Assembly: GCF_026625825.1 (NCBI RefSeq)
Contig: NZ_CP113065.1
Coordinates: 558,001 to 622,000 of the forward strand
Direction of reading: 5' to 3'
Origin: Pseudoxanthomonas sp. SL93
Lineage (GTDB): Bacteria > Pseudomonadota > Gammaproteobacteria > Xanthomonadales > Xanthomonadaceae
DNA length: 64,000 bases
Shown: positions 52,516 through 62,122 of the stretch, piece after piece
Layout of the letters: the number at the start of each line of letters is the position of its first letter
How positions within the stretch are numbered: the first letter of the stretch is position 1
Translations under genes and position numbers: made by a program
The notes under the pieces: model-generated
The model's input: the letters and a program-made list of their open reading frames with translations, nothing else
Database searches by the model: none
Told to the model about the DNA's origin: nothing

Positions 52516-52595
52516 CGGAAGCATCGTGATGCCGGCGGGTGGTCAAAATTTGGCCACCCTTCTTGACAGCGTTGTGGCACGGGCACGCGCCGCGG

Positions 52596-52641
52596 TTATC
52601 CACAGTTTCATGCACGCGTCATCCACACCCCCTGTGGAGAA
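52596..52641. other. Cluster of DnaA-box-like sequences
   Basis: A perfect TTATCCACA (52596-52604), TCATCCACA (52619-52627) and, on the other strand, TTCTCCACA (complement of 52633-52641) lie within 46 bp of intergenic DNA between cbpA and the M3 peptidase. Confidence 0.5.
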
Positions 52642-52667
52642 ACCCGTTCCCGTTGGCGGGCCGTAAA

Positions 52668-52697
52668 CAACCGCGCCACCCGAAGGTGGCGCGGTTG
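52668..52697 (-). terminator. Terminator of the M3 peptidase gene
   Basis: CAACCGCGCCACC-CGAA-GGTGGCGCGGTTG, a perfect 13-bp stem, with TTGTTTA on its 3' side in the minus direction. Confidence 0.85.
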
Positions 52698-52717
52698 CTA
52701 CAACGAGGACGGGCGAA

Positions 52718-54898
52718 TTACTTGGCCGCGGCGGTCGCAGTGGCCGGGGCGGTGAGGCCGCGCTTTTCCAGCAGGGGTTCGATCTTGGGATCGTGGCCGG
52801 CGAAATCACGGAAGATCTTCATGGCGTCCTGGCTGCCGCCCTGCGACAGCAGCGTCTTGCGGAAGTGGTCGCCGTTGGCGCGGGTCAGGCCACCGTTCTG
52901 CTTGAACCATTCCACGCTGTTGGCGTCCAGCACTTCCGACCAGATGTAAGCATAGTAGCCGGCCGAGTAGCCACCCATGATGTGGCTGAAGTAGGTCGTC
53001 TTGTAGCGCGGCGGCACCGGCTTGTAGTTGATGCCGTCGGCGGTCAGCGCGGCGGCTTCGAACTTCATCACGCCGGCGGCGTCGGGTACCTGGTCGGCGG
53101 TGATCTGGTGCCAGCGCTGGTCGAGCATGGCGGCGCCCAGGTACTCGGTGGTGGCGAAACCCTGGTTGAACTTGGACGCGGCGATCACCTTGTCCAGCAG
53201 CGCCTGCGGCATCGCCTCGCCGGTCTGGTAGTGCTTGGCGTAGTTCTTCAGGATGGACGGCCAGTCGGCCCACATCTCGTTGACCTGCGACGGGTACTCG
53301 ACGAAGTCACGCGGCACGCTGGTGCCGCTGAAGTACGGATACTTCACGTCCGAGAACATGCCGTGCAGCGCATGGCCGAACTCGTGGAACATGGTGGTGA
53401 CTTCATCCCACGTCAGCAGCGTCGGTTCGCCTGCGGGCGGCTTGGGCACGTTGAGGTGGTTGGCCACCACCGGCTTGTCGCCGCTCAGCGCGGACTGCGA
53501 AACGTAGGAGTTCATCCATGCGCCACCCCGCTTGGAGTCGCGTGCGTACATGTCCGCGATGAAGATCGCCAGCTGCGTGCCGTCCTCGTTGAACACGTCG
53601 TAGACCGTCGTGTCGGGGTGATAGAGCGGCAGGTCGGTGCGCTTCTTGAAGGTCAGGCCGTACAGCTGGTTGGCGGCGTAGAACACGCCGTTCTCCAGCA
53701 CGTTGGTCATCTCGAAGTATGGCTTGAGCTGCGATTCGTCGAAGTTGTACTTCTCGGCGCGGACCTTTTCGGTGTAGAACGCCCAGTCCCACGGTTCCAG
53801 CGTGAAGGTGGGCTGGCCCTTGGCCTTCTGTTCCTTGTCGATCATCGCCTGCAGGTCGGCGGCCTCGCGCTTGGCATTGGCCACGGCGGCCGGGGCCAGC
53901 TTGCCGAGCATCGCATTGACGGCTTCGGGCGTGCGCGCGGTCTGGTCTTCCAGGCCGTAGGCGGCGTGGTTGGGGTAACCCAGCAGCTTGGCGCGGTCGG
54001 CGCGCAGCTTCATGACGCGCGAAACCAGTTGGGTGTTGTCGAATTCGCCACCGCGACTGCCGCGCACGACGGAGGCTTCGTGCAGGCGCTGGCGCAGGGC
54101 GCGGTTGGTCAGCTGCGACTCCGGCGGCTGGCCGGTGGTGTTCAGCAGGGTCAGCACGTACTTGCCTTCCAGGCCGCGCTTCTTGGCGACTTCGGCGGCG
54201 GTGGCGATCTGCCCTTCGGTCAGGCCATCCAGTTCCTTGGCGCTGTCGACGACCAGGGCGGATGCGTTCACTTCCTTCAGCACGTTGTCGCTGAACTTGG
54301 TGCCCAGTGCGGCCAGCTCGGCGTTCATCGCCTTCAGCGTCGCCTTGTCGGCCTCGGACAGGTTGGCACCGGAACGCACGAAGCTGGTGTGGTAGCGCTC
54401 GATCAGGCGGACGCCTTCGGCATCCAGGCCCAGGTCATTGCGCTTGTCGTACAGCGCCTTGATGCGGGCGAACAGTTTCGGATTGAGGTTGATGGCGTCG
54501 CCGTGGGCGGCGAACTTGGTGGAGTAGTCCGCACGCAGCTTGTTGCGCGTGTCATTGGTGTCCGTGCCGACGAGGTTGAAGAACACGGTGGTGGCGCGGT
54601 CCAGCACCTGGCCGCTCTTTTCCAGCGCGATGATGGTGTTCTCGAACGTGGGCGCGGCCGGGTTGTTGGCGATGGCATCCACTTCCTTCAACTGCTCCGC
54701 CATGCCGGCGTCGAAGGCGGGGGCGAAGTCGCTGTCCTTGATCTTGTCGAACTGCGGGTAATGCAGCGGCAGCGGGCTTTCGGCGAAGAAGGGATTGGCC
54801 GCCTGGGCGGTCTGGGTGGACGGGGTGGCGGCCTGGCTGTAGGCGGGCATGGCAAGTCCGAGGGTCGCGGCAAGCGCGAGGGCAAGGCGGGTGGTCAT
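52718..54898 (-). CDS. dcp: M3-family peptidyl-dipeptidase, exported (Dcp-like)
   Basis: 726 aa, ATG 54896-54898. Signal peptide MTTRLALALAATLGLAMPAYSQA. Zinc-binding HEFGH at residues 505-509 in DEVTTMFHEFGHALHGMFSD, plus the M3 C-terminal block PPRYKTTYFSHIMGGYSAGY. Cleaves dipeptides from peptide C-termini; with the signal it should be periplasmic. Length is that of Dcp, not of oligopeptidase A. Confidence 0.94.
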   Translation of the reverse strand: MTTRLALALAATLGLAMPAYSQAATPSTQTAQAANPFFAESPLPLHYPQFDKIKDSDFAPAFDAGMAEQLKEVDAIANNPAAPTFENTIIALEKSGQVLDRATTVFFNLVGTDTNDTRNKLRADYSTKFAAHGDAINLNPKLFARIKALYDKRNDLGLDAEGVRLIERYHTSFVRSGANLSEADKATLKAMNAELAALGTKFSDNVLKEVNASALVVDSAKELDGLTEGQIATAAEVAKKRGLEGKYVLTLLNTTGQPPESQLTNRALRQRLHEASVVRGSRGGEFDNTQLVSRVMKLRADRAKLLGYPNHAAYGLEDQTARTPEAVNAMLGKLAPAAVANAKREAADLQAMIDKEQKAKGQPTFTLEPWDWAFYTEKVRAEKYNFDESQLKPYFEMTNVLENGVFYAANQLYGLTFKKRTDLPLYHPDTTVYDVFNEDGTQLAIFIADMYARDSKRGGAWMNSYVSQSALSGDKPVVANHLNVPKPPAGEPTLLTWDEVTTMFHEFGHALHGMFSDVKYPYFSGTSVPRDFVEYPSQVNEMWADWPSILKNYAKHYQTGEAMPQALLDKVIAASKFNQGFATTEYLGAAMLDQRWHQITADQVPDAAGVMKFEAAALTADGINYKPVPPRYKTTYFSHIMGGYSAGYYAYIWSEVLDANSVEWFKQNGGLTRANGDHFRKTLLSQGGSQDAMKIFRDFAGHDPKIEPLLEKRGLTAPATATAAAK

Positions 54899-55217
54899 GG
54901 AGCGCAACTTCCTTCCAGATGTGGACATTCAAGGTTAACCCAAGGGGGCAGCGGGGACCCATGACGAAAGGCATGGGGAGGCGGAAGGCCGTCCCCTGGC
55001 GCTCGGCGAAGGCAGGATTCCCGCTCCCGGGAGGGCGAAATCCGTGGAACCTGTGCTTGCGCCCTGTCGTGCGCCGTTGCAGGCCCCGGTGCCTTGCTGG
55101 CGGGCCGGGCGTACTGGCCGGCCAGGATTCACGACGCGCGGCGCACCCGTTCACGCGGGGAAGTGCGGCCGCGGCGCTGGCTGCCATGAGCGCCGCTTCG
55201 GCAGAGAGCTGCGTGCA
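54899..55217. other. Intergenic region without a gene
   Basis: The 319 bp between the M3 peptidase start and the next minus-strand gene end hold the peptidase leader (AAGGAAG about 8 bases before its ATG). I see no further gene, RNA or clear promoter. Confidence 0.5.
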
Positions 55218-55817
55218 TCAGGCGAGGATCTCGTACCGCCGCCAGATCCATGACAGTTCGTAGAGCAGGGCGGCGATGGCGAAGGTGCCGTGGTAGCGGT
55301 GGCTGCGCGTGGCGATGGCGCCCAGGCTGCCCACGATGTACGCCGCATTGCGCAGCGGGTATTCCCAGCCCAGGTGGCGGTAATAGGCCTCGCCCTTGAT
55401 CAGCGTGTCCACCACGTCCATCGCGAACAGCACCGCGAGGAATCCGAAGAACCAGTGCCGGCGTGCGTAGAAGTAGGCGCGATAGTCCTCGTAGTCGTCG
55501 ACGCTTTCGGGGAAGACGAGGGCGCACAGCAGGTACAGCATCAGCGCATACAGCGTGACGAAGAGGTACAGGTTGAAGTTCCAGTGGCCCTGGTGCGACA
55601 GCTGGAATTCCCACCACCAGAAATGCAGCAGGTAGACGAACATGAAGCCGGCCCAGACCAGGTGCACCCAGTAGATGCGGCGTGTCTGCGGTCGCTCCAC
55701 GATGCGCGCCAGATGGCGCAGCAGATGGGTCAGGCCCAGGCCCACGATCATGCCCAGCAGGATGCGGATATGGATGTAGAGGCTGGCGTAGGACGCCGGA
55801 TCGGCGGAGTGCTGCAT
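55218..55817 (-). CDS. Multi-pass membrane protein of unknown function
   Basis: 199 aa, ATG 55815-55817 (MQHSADPASYASLYIHIRIL). About six hydrophobic segments, rich in Tyr, Trp and His (IYWVHLVWAGFMFVYLLHFW, AYFYARRHWFFGFLAVLFAM). Not recognised beyond a probable inner-membrane location. Confidence 0.7.
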   Translation of the reverse strand: MQHSADPASYASLYIHIRILLGMIVGLGLTHLLRHLARIVERPQTRRIYWVHLVWAGFMFVYLLHFWWWEFQLSHQGHWNFNLYLFVTLYALMLYLLCALVFPESVDDYEDYRAYFYARRHWFFGFLAVLFAMDVVDTLIKGEAYYRHLGWEYPLRNAAYIVGSLGAIATRSHRYHGTFAIAALLYELSWIWRRYEILA

Positions 55818-55942
55818 GGCGGTTTCCCAGGGCCTGGCGCGTGACACGGTAGCCCATCGCATGCCGCCGTCCCAGTCCGCCGGGCGGCGGCTTGCCGAAC
55901 ACGGGCATCGGGTGTCTGATAGCGGCTCACCCGGAGGCTGGC

Positions 55943-56425
55943 ATGACCACTGCATACGATTTTTCCGCCCAGGACATCGACGGCCGCGAGCGCTCGCTGT
56001 CCGAGTACCAGGGCAAGGCGCTGCTGATCGTCAACGTGGCGTCCAAGTGCGGGTTCACCCCGCAGTACACCGGCCTGGAAAAACTGTGGCGCGACTTCGG
56101 CCCGCAGGGGCTGGTGGTGCTGGGCTTTCCCTGCGACCAGTTCGGTCACCAGGAACCCGGCGATGCGGCCCAGATCAGGAACTTCTGTTCGCTGAACTAC
56201 GACGTGACCTTCCCGATGTTCGCCAAGATCGAGGTGAACGGCGATGCCGCGCACCCGCTGTGGAAATGGCTGAAGAAGGAAAAAAGCGGCCTGTTGGGGC
56301 TGTCCGCCATCAAGTGGAATTTCAGCAAGTTCCTGGTGGGTCGCGACGGCAGCGTCATCAAGCGCTATGCGCCGACCGATGCGCCCGAGTCGCTTGCCGA
56401 CGACATCCGCGCCGCACTGGGCTGA
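55943..56425 (+). CDS. Glutathione peroxidase (BtuE/GPx family)
   Basis: 160 aa, ATG 55943 preceded by CGGAGG. Active-site Cys36 in NVASKCGFTPQY, the Gln motif LGFPCDQFGHQEPG and the Trp motif IKWNFSKFLV. Cysteine-type enzyme that reduces hydroperoxides with thioredoxin or glutathione. Confidence 0.95.
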   Translation: MTTAYDFSAQDIDGRERSLSEYQGKALLIVNVASKCGFTPQYTGLEKLWRDFGPQGLVVLGFPCDQFGHQEPGDAAQIRNFCSLNYDVTFPMFAKIEVNGDAAHPLWKWLKKEKSGLLGLSAIKWNFSKFLVGRDGSVIKRYAPTDAPESLADDIRAALG

Positions 56426-56433
56426 CGCGCCAC

Positions 56434-56832
56434 ATGGTCGAACCGCCTGCCGACCTGAACTTCCATATCGAATTCAGTTCCGCCGACTACGGCCTGCGGG
56501 CCTGGGTCACCGGCGTCAACGGCACGCTGGAGACCACGCTGGCGTACTGGCGCATGATCGCCGAGGAAGTCCGCCGCGTGCAGCCGCGGGGCATGCTGGT
56601 GGTGGACGACATGGAAGGCGACCCTCCGCCGCCGGAGCAGCTGCTCGTGTTCGTGCAGGCGATGCAGGGGCAGGGCATGGAAGCGGTGCGCATCGCCTAT
56701 GTGGAACGGCACGCCGCGCAGATTCCGCTGGTGGAATACGCCGGGCTGCTGGCGAACGAGCATGGCTTCAATGCGCGCATCTTCGCGGACGAGGATTCCG
56801 CCGTGCGATGGCTGCGCTACGGCGAGCGCTGA
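56434..56832 (+). CDS. Unknown protein, 132 aa, downstream of glutathione peroxidase
   Basis: ATG 56434, 8 bases after the peroxidase gene, so probably cotranscribed. Soluble alpha-beta protein: FHIEFSSADYGLRAWVTGVN, PRGMLVVDDMEGDPPPPEQL, FNARIFADEDSAVRWLRYGE. The order of strands and helices recalls a STAS/SpoIIAA-like fold, but I would not assign it. Its end overlaps the convergent hydrolase gene by 16 bases. Confidence 0.75.
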   Translation: MVEPPADLNFHIEFSSADYGLRAWVTGVNGTLETTLAYWRMIAEEVRRVQPRGMLVVDDMEGDPPPPEQLLVFVQAMQGQGMEAVRIAYVERHAAQIPLVEYAGLLANEHGFNARIFADEDSAVRWLRYGER

Positions 56833-57608
56833 GCGCCTTCCAACTGCGCAGGGCCGGCCGTGGACAGCAGGTGGCGGGCGAGGGGTGACCACACCTTCCA
56901 GGCATGTCCACCTTCAACCACGGCGACATTGCGTGCGGGAAGCAATCCGGCGAGCGGCGGCATTGCCCCGGCAAGACGATCCTGCTCGCCATAGCCCAGC
57001 CACACCGTGCGCGTGCGCGACGGATCGCGCTGCCAGGTCTGCAGATGACGCCAGAGCTCACGCTGGTAGTTGCCGGCATCCACCCGCTCCGGCGGCGCAC
57101 CGGGCTGCCAGCCGGCAAGCCCCGTGTGGCTGATCTCATCAATGAGCTTGCGGTCGCCGACATACGGCGCCAGCAGCACCAGCCCGGTCGCGTCGCCGGG
57201 ATAGGCCCGGTCGTACATCAGGCTGCCCATGCCGCCCATCGAGGCGCCCAGCAACCAGACTTCCCGGTAGCCCCGCGTGCGTGCGGGGACGACGACCTCC
57301 TCATGCAACCGCTGCGGCGCGCGCCCCTGCATGTAGTACCCGAAGCCGAGACCGGTCAGCACCACGTCCGCATCCGGCCACGCGGACTGCACCGCCTCGG
57401 CGATGCCGCTGGCACGCAGCGCGGCGATGTCGTCGCCGCGACCCGGCAGGACCACCACCACCCGGGTCGCCGGCCGCTCCGCGGCGATCAGCGCCTGCGG
57501 GATGGGCGCATCGGGGTTGCCGCCCGGCAGGCAGGCGGTGAGCACTGCCGGCAGGATGAAAAGAAACAGCAGCATGCGTCCGCTGACGCCCGTCCGTTTC
57601 GTGCTCAT
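56817..57608 (-). CDS. Alpha/beta hydrolase, putative lipoprotein
   Basis: 263 aa, ATG 57606-57608. Lipoprotein-like signal (MLLFLFILPAVLTAC). Nucleophile elbow LLGASMGGMGSL (Ser), a late Asp in YGEQDRLAG and His in VEGGHAWKVW complete a catalytic triad. Substrate unknown. Overlaps the following TlpA-like gene (upstream on this strand) by 4 bases. Confidence 0.85.
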   Translation of the reverse strand: MSTKRTGVSGRMLLFLFILPAVLTACLPGGNPDAPIPQALIAAERPATRVVVVLPGRGDDIAALRASGIAEAVQSAWPDADVVLTGLGFGYYMQGRAPQRLHEEVVVPARTRGYREVWLLGASMGGMGSLMYDRAYPGDATGLVLLAPYVGDRKLIDEISHTGLAGWQPGAPPERVDAGNYQRELWRHLQTWQRDPSRTRTVWLGYGEQDRLAGAMPPLAGLLPARNVAVVEGGHAWKVWSPLARHLLSTAGPAQLEGAQRSP

Positions 57609-58150
57609 GGCGTTTCGGTGCGCCTTTGCAGGGCTTCGCTAGGCAGCAGCGCCAGCAGTTCCTGCGCGAAGGACTCCAGCACTTCTTCCGAGTAGCCGCG
57701 GTGGGTACGGACGATGCGGCCATCGCGGCCGATGATGAACATGTTGGGCAGCGCGGTGACGCCATAGCGGTCGCTGACGGTGCCGCGCACGTCATGCACG
57801 AAGGTCAGGTCGAGGTCCTTGTTGGCGCGCAGTACCGACAGGTAGTCGCTGCGGGGTTCCTTCAGGTTGATGGCGATGACTTCCAGATAGTCACGCCCGA
57901 CCAGTTTCTGCACGTGGCCGAGCATGGGCAGCTCGCGCCGGCAGGGGCCGCACCAGGAAGCCCAGAACGTCACCACGACGACCTTGCCCTGCAGCGCGGC
58001 GAGGTCCACGACCTGGCCGCTGCGATCCTTGATGCCGATGGTAGGCGGCATGTCGCCTGCGCGGGGCTGCGGCACGGCCACGTCGGCCGCATGCGATGGG
58101 AAAAAGGCGAAGGCCAGCAGCGCGGCCGATACGATACGCAGCAGCATCAT
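57605..58150 (-). CDS. TlpA-like periplasmic thioredoxin
   Basis: 181 aa, ATG 58148-58150. Signal peptide MMLLRIVSAALLAFAFFPSHAA, then a thioredoxin fold with the redox motif WCGPC (Cys67, Cys70) and the cis-Pro in TALPNMFIIGRDG. Membrane- or periplasm-located thiol reductant. Cotranscribed with the hydrolase. Confidence 0.92.
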   Translation of the reverse strand: MMLLRIVSAALLAFAFFPSHAADVAVPQPRAGDMPPTIGIKDRSGQVVDLAALQGKVVVVTFWASWCGPCRRELPMLGHVQKLVGRDYLEVIAINLKEPRSDYLSVLRANKDLDLTFVHDVRGTVSDRYGVTALPNMFIIGRDGRIVRTHRGYSEEVLESFAQELLALLPSEALQRRTETP

Positions 58151-58295
58151 CGTCCCCCTGATACAGGATTCAAGACTAGCATGCGCAATCCCTGGCGAAG
58201 GAGCGCATGCGAAGAGCTTTGCGACACGGCACGGCCGGCCAGGGGGCGTTCGCACGTTCTTGAAGACGTGCCACATCAGAGGAAACCTGCACACC

Positions 58296-59351
58296 ATGAC
58301 CCTGCGCCGAGCGCCCCTGACCGTGCATGCCCTGCTGCTCGCCCAGCTTCTTTCCCCGGGCCTGCCGGCGAAGGCGGGCACGCCGGTGGCCCTGGCGGTG
58401 ATCGGAGATTCGGACAGCCATGCCTATCAGGACCGGGTGTACTTCCCTGCGTCCGAAGCCCCGCGCGGGGGTCTTCATCACGCCACCACGTTGCAATGGA
58501 CCGAAGTGCTGCACCGCGTGAGGGCGACCGAAATCGATCAGGGCACGTGGGGGCGCTACGGCACGGCGGGGTACAAGGCGCGCATCCACGACTGGCTCGG
58601 CATGCCGACGCGGACGCCCGCCAAGCAGGACTTCCGCTACAACTTTGCCGTGTCGGGCGCCTCCTGCGTCGACCTGATGGAACGACAGCGGCAGGTTCCG
58701 CACCTGTTGCAGGTCATGGACGAATCACCTGCGCGATGGCTTACCGGCGTGGTGGTGATCCGCATCGGCGTGAACAGCTTCGCGCAGCGCGAGAGCCTGA
58801 ATCGGTTGGCGGCCAATCCTGCCGATCCGAAGGTGCTGGGTACCGTCGACCGCTGCATCGGCAGCGTGCGTGCGGGCGTGGCGGCCATCCACGCCCGACA
58901 TCCGCGGGCACGCATCGTGCTGGTCGGGATCTTCGACAACGCGCACGTGGCGCGCAATTTCGAGCTGTGGCGTTCGCCGCGGCAGTTGGCGAACCTGCAA
59001 CCGGCGCTGGACCGTTACGACCAGGCCTTGCTGGCGATGGCGGAACGCGATGAGCGAATCGCGTTCTTCGACGACCGGCTATGGTTCGCCAACCGCTGGG
59101 GCTCGCGCGATGCGGAGGGAAAGCCGGCGTATCGTCCGGTGTCCATCGCCGGCAGGTTCAGCGTCACCAATACCGCGGGTGATGCCCCTTCGAACGCCAC
59201 CCTGCTGGATGGCCATGCAGGCACCGCCTGGAACGCCATGTGGGCGCAGTCGCTGGTGGTCCTGTTGAACGCCCGGTTCGGGCTGGGACTGACTCCGATC
59301 AGGGACGAGGAAATCCTGCCGCTGGTGCTGGCAGGGGACGAGCGCCGCTGA
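58296..59351 (+). CDS. SGNH/GDSL-like hydrolase, exported
   Basis: 351 aa, ATG 58296 with AGAGGAAA upstream. Signal peptide ending about LPAKA. Block I is AVIGDSDSHAYQD (Ser in GDSDS), block III-like GVNSFAQRE, and a His late in the protein (LLDGHAGTAWN) that could complete the triad. Possibly an esterase acting on envelope polysaccharides; substrate unknown. Confidence 0.75.
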   Translation: MTLRRAPLTVHALLLAQLLSPGLPAKAGTPVALAVIGDSDSHAYQDRVYFPASEAPRGGLHHATTLQWTEVLHRVRATEIDQGTWGRYGTAGYKARIHDWLGMPTRTPAKQDFRYNFAVSGASCVDLMERQRQVPHLLQVMDESPARWLTGVVVIRIGVNSFAQRESLNRLAANPADPKVLGTVDRCIGSVRAGVAAIHARHPRARIVLVGIFDNAHVARNFELWRSPRQLANLQPALDRYDQALLAMAERDERIAFFDDRLWFANRWGSRDAEGKPAYRPVSIAGRFSVTNTAGDAPSNATLLDGHAGTAWNAMWAQSLVVLLNARFGLGLTPIRDEEILPLVLAGDERR

Positions 59352-59405
59352 ACCTCATCGCAAGCGGCAGAGAAGGCCGTTACGCGCAGGCCCGAGGCCG
59401 GTCGC

Positions 59406-60200
59406 CTACTTCTCGACGAACGCCCGCTCGAACACGTATTGCCCCGCGGTACCGATGCGCGGGGCGGCGCTGAAACCGCGGCCATCCAGCAGTGCCCGGA
59501 AGTCGGCCAGCATCTGCGGGCTTCCACAGATCATCGCGCGGTCCTTGTCGGCATCCAGCGGTTCCAGTCCCAGCGTTTCCATCATCCGGCCGCTGGCCAT
59601 CAGGTCGGTCAGACGGCCGTGGTTGGGGAAGTCCTCGCGGCTCACGGCCGGGTAGTACAGCAGCTTCTCGCGGATGGTCTCGCCGAGGAACTCGTGGTGC
59701 GGCAGTTCCTTCTCGAAGTAGTCGCGGTACGCGAGGTCCTGCACGCTGCGCACGCCATGGGTGAGGATGACGCGATCGAAGCGTTCGTAGGTGTCCGGAT
59801 CCTTGATGATCGAGAGCCAGGGCGCCATGCCGGTGCCGGTGCCCAGCAGGTAGAGGTTGCGTCCGGGGTGCAGGTCGCTGATCAGCAGCGTACCGGTGGG
59901 CTTGCGCCCGATCAGCATGGTGTCGCCGGGCCGGATGTGGCGCAGGAGCGAGGTCAGCGGGCCGTTGGGCACCTTGATGCTGAAGAACTCGAGCTGTTCT
60001 TCCCAGTTGGCACTGGCGATGGAATACGCGCGCAGCAGCGGTTTGGTGGTGCCGTCGGGCTGTTCGACCTGAAGGCCGATCATCACGAACTGGCCGTTCT
60101 CGAAACGGAAGCCGTCGTCGCGGGTGGTGGTGAAGCTGAAGTAGTCGTCGGTCCAGTGACGGACGTCGAGCACCGTCTCGGTGCCGAAAGCGGAAGACAT
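59406..60200 (-). CDS. fpr: Ferredoxin/flavodoxin-NADP reductase
   Basis: 264 aa, ATG 60198-60200. FAD-binding RAYSIASANWEEQLEFFSIK, NADP-binding LLGTGTGMAPWLSIIKD and AMICGSPQML, with a C-terminal aromatic-basic end (YVFERAFVEK) of the bacterial Fpr type. Passes electrons between NADPH and ferredoxin or flavodoxin, often in oxidative-stress defence. Confidence 0.95.
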   Translation of the reverse strand: MSSAFGTETVLDVRHWTDDYFSFTTTRDDGFRFENGQFVMIGLQVEQPDGTTKPLLRAYSIASANWEEQLEFFSIKVPNGPLTSLLRHIRPGDTMLIGRKPTGTLLISDLHPGRNLYLLGTGTGMAPWLSIIKDPDTYERFDRVILTHGVRSVQDLAYRDYFEKELPHHEFLGETIREKLLYYPAVSREDFPNHGRLTDLMASGRMMETLGLEPLDADKDRAMICGSPQMLADFRALLDGRGFSAAPRIGTAGQYVFERAFVEK

Positions 60201-60397
60201 GGGGAGTCGTTGCGATCAGTCGAATCACGCCATTGTAGCCGACCGTCGCGGACGCTCCTTGATCCTGCGCAATCCTGCGCGTGAACGCCACCGGCTCCAC
60301 GCGAATCCGTGATGACGCAGGCGGGCGCGCGGATCGTCCTGCAGGGTCCGGACCGATGCGGCAGGGCGGCGCAACGGACCCGCTTCCCCCGCAATGG

Positions 60398-60419
60398 AAA
60401 GGGCGCCGAAGCGCCCTTT
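60398..60419 (-). terminator. Possible terminator of rluB
   Basis: AAAGGGCGC-CGAA-GCGCCCTTT, 9-bp stem, 27 bases after the rluB stop; no long T tract follows. Confidence 0.65.
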
Positions 60420-60445
60420 CTGAAACGATCGATATCGGGTCGTGC

Positions 60446-62122
60446 TCAGCCGTGGCCGCCGCCACCGCGAGGGCCGCGATTGCCGCCACCCGGACGGCCA
60501 CCGCCGCCGGGGCGACCGCCAGGGCCACGCCCGCCTGCCGGGCGACCACCCGGACCGGGGCGCGCACCCGCATTCTGCGGACGGTTGCCACCGCCACCCG
60601 GACGACCCTGCGGACGCGGTGCGCGCGGCTGCTGGCCGTAGGGGCTGAAGCCCGGGTTGGCATGGTCGGACGGGAAGCTGGGCGCGTTGCCCGGATGTCC
60701 GTACGGACGTGCCGCGCGCTGCGGCTTGCCGGCAGCGCCCTGCGCGCCGCGCGGGCCGCGCTCGGCATTGAAGCCGGAGCGGTCATTGCCGAAGCGGTCA
60801 CCACCAGCACCCTGGCCACCCTGGCCGTAGGGATTGCCACCGCGCTTGGGGCCTGCGCCCGCGCCGCCGGGACGCGCACCGGGCTTGCCGGCGTAAGGCT
60901 TCCGGGGGCCGCCCGGTCCGGCATTGCGATGACCGGACGGACCGGTGTCCACGCCTTCCGGCACGTACCAGCTGCGGAAGGCCGCGGGATTGCCATCCGG
61001 CAACGGCTTGGGCCCCTTCGGCGTGCGCTGCTTGAACGGACGCTGCGACTGCTTGGCCGCGGCTTCACCGCTGACCGTCAGGCCGCCATGCGGCTTCTTG
61101 CCACGGCCGCCGCGGCCTCGGTCTTCGCGCACATGGTCGAAGCGACGCAGTTCGCGGCCTTCGTCGGCACTGTTGTGGCCGTTGACATAGGCATTGCCTG
61201 CGCTGCGGCCACCGCCCACGTGCACGGTGGACTTGGCGGCGCGGCGCTGGCCGATGACCGGCTGCAGGGTCAACGCGGCGGGCGTGCCGTCCTCGAGGCC
61301 CAGTTCCTTGCGCAACGCCAGCACCTGCGCGTCCGGCAGTTCCTGCGACTGGCCGCGCAGCAGCGGCTGCGGCAGGCTGACCTTGCCGTAGCGCACGCGC
61401 TTCAGGCGGCTGACCTGGCAGCCCTGCGATTCCCACAGGCGGCGCACTTCGCGGTTGCGGCCTTCCTTGACCACCACGCTGAACCAGTCGTGCGAGTCGG
61501 TGCCGCCGATGCGTTCGATCTCGTCGAACTTGGCGGGGCCGTCTTCCAGCGCCACGCCGCGACGCAGGCGGTCGACGATGTTGTCCGGCACGCTGTCCTG
61601 GCCTTCCGGCGCACGCACGCGCACGACGTACTCGCGCTCGACTTCGTACGACGGATGCATCATCGCGTTGGCGAGTTCGCCGTCGGTCGTCAGCAGCAGC
61701 AGGCCGGTGGTGTTGATGTCCAGGCGGCCGATGGCGATCCAGCGCGCGCCCTTCAGGGCCGGCAGCGCTTCGAAGATCGTCGGGCGGCCTTCGGGGTCTT
61801 CGCGCGTGGTCACTTCGCCTTCCGGCTTGTTGTAGATCAGCACGCGGGAGGGTTCGGTAAGTGCGCTGGCAACGAAGGTCTTGCCGTCGAGCTCGATCTT
61901 GTCGCCGGCCTTGACTGACAGTCCGGTCTGCGCGACTTCGCCGTTGACCTTGACCAGGCCGTCGGCGATGCGCTGTTCCAGCGCGCGACGCGAGCCCAGG
62001 CCGGCCTGCGCCAGCACCTTGTGCAGTCGCTCTTCAAGTCGCTGGGTGTCGGGGGTTTCAGCGCTTTCGCCGCGCTTCAGCGACAGCTTGCCGAGGGAGG
62101 GTTTTTTCGGGGTGTTGCTCAT
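60446..62122 (-). CDS. rluB: RluB-type 23S rRNA pseudouridine synthase with long Gly/Arg-rich tail
   Basis: 558 aa, ATG 62120-62122. S4 RNA-binding domain at about 29-90 (RLHKVLAQAGLGSRRALEQR), catalytic Asp in WIAIGRLDINTTGLLLLTTD, and the RluB/E/F blocks EVEREYVVRV and EGRNREVRRLWESQG. After residue 300 the protein is low-complexity Gly/Arg/Pro-rich, ending RGGGGHG, about twice the length of E. coli RluB. Its start overlaps the scpB stop by 4 bases. Confidence 0.93.
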   Translation of the reverse strand: MSNTPKKPSLGKLSLKRGESAETPDTQRLEERLHKVLAQAGLGSRRALEQRIADGLVKVNGEVAQTGLSVKAGDKIELDGKTFVASALTEPSRVLIYNKPEGEVTTREDPEGRPTIFEALPALKGARWIAIGRLDINTTGLLLLTTDGELANAMMHPSYEVEREYVVRVRAPEGQDSVPDNIVDRLRRGVALEDGPAKFDEIERIGGTDSHDWFSVVVKEGRNREVRRLWESQGCQVSRLKRVRYGKVSLPQPLLRGQSQELPDAQVLALRKELGLEDGTPAALTLQPVIGQRRAAKSTVHVGGGRSAGNAYVNGHNSADEGRELRRFDHVREDRGRGGRGKKPHGGLTVSGEAAAKQSQRPFKQRTPKGPKPLPDGNPAAFRSWYVPEGVDTGPSGHRNAGPGGPRKPYAGKPGARPGGAGAGPKRGGNPYGQGGQGAGGDRFGNDRSGFNAERGPRGAQGAAGKPQRAARPYGHPGNAPSFPSDHANPGFSPYGQQPRAPRPQGRPGGGGNRPQNAGARPGPGGRPAGGRGPGGRPGGGGRPGGGNRGPRGGGGHG

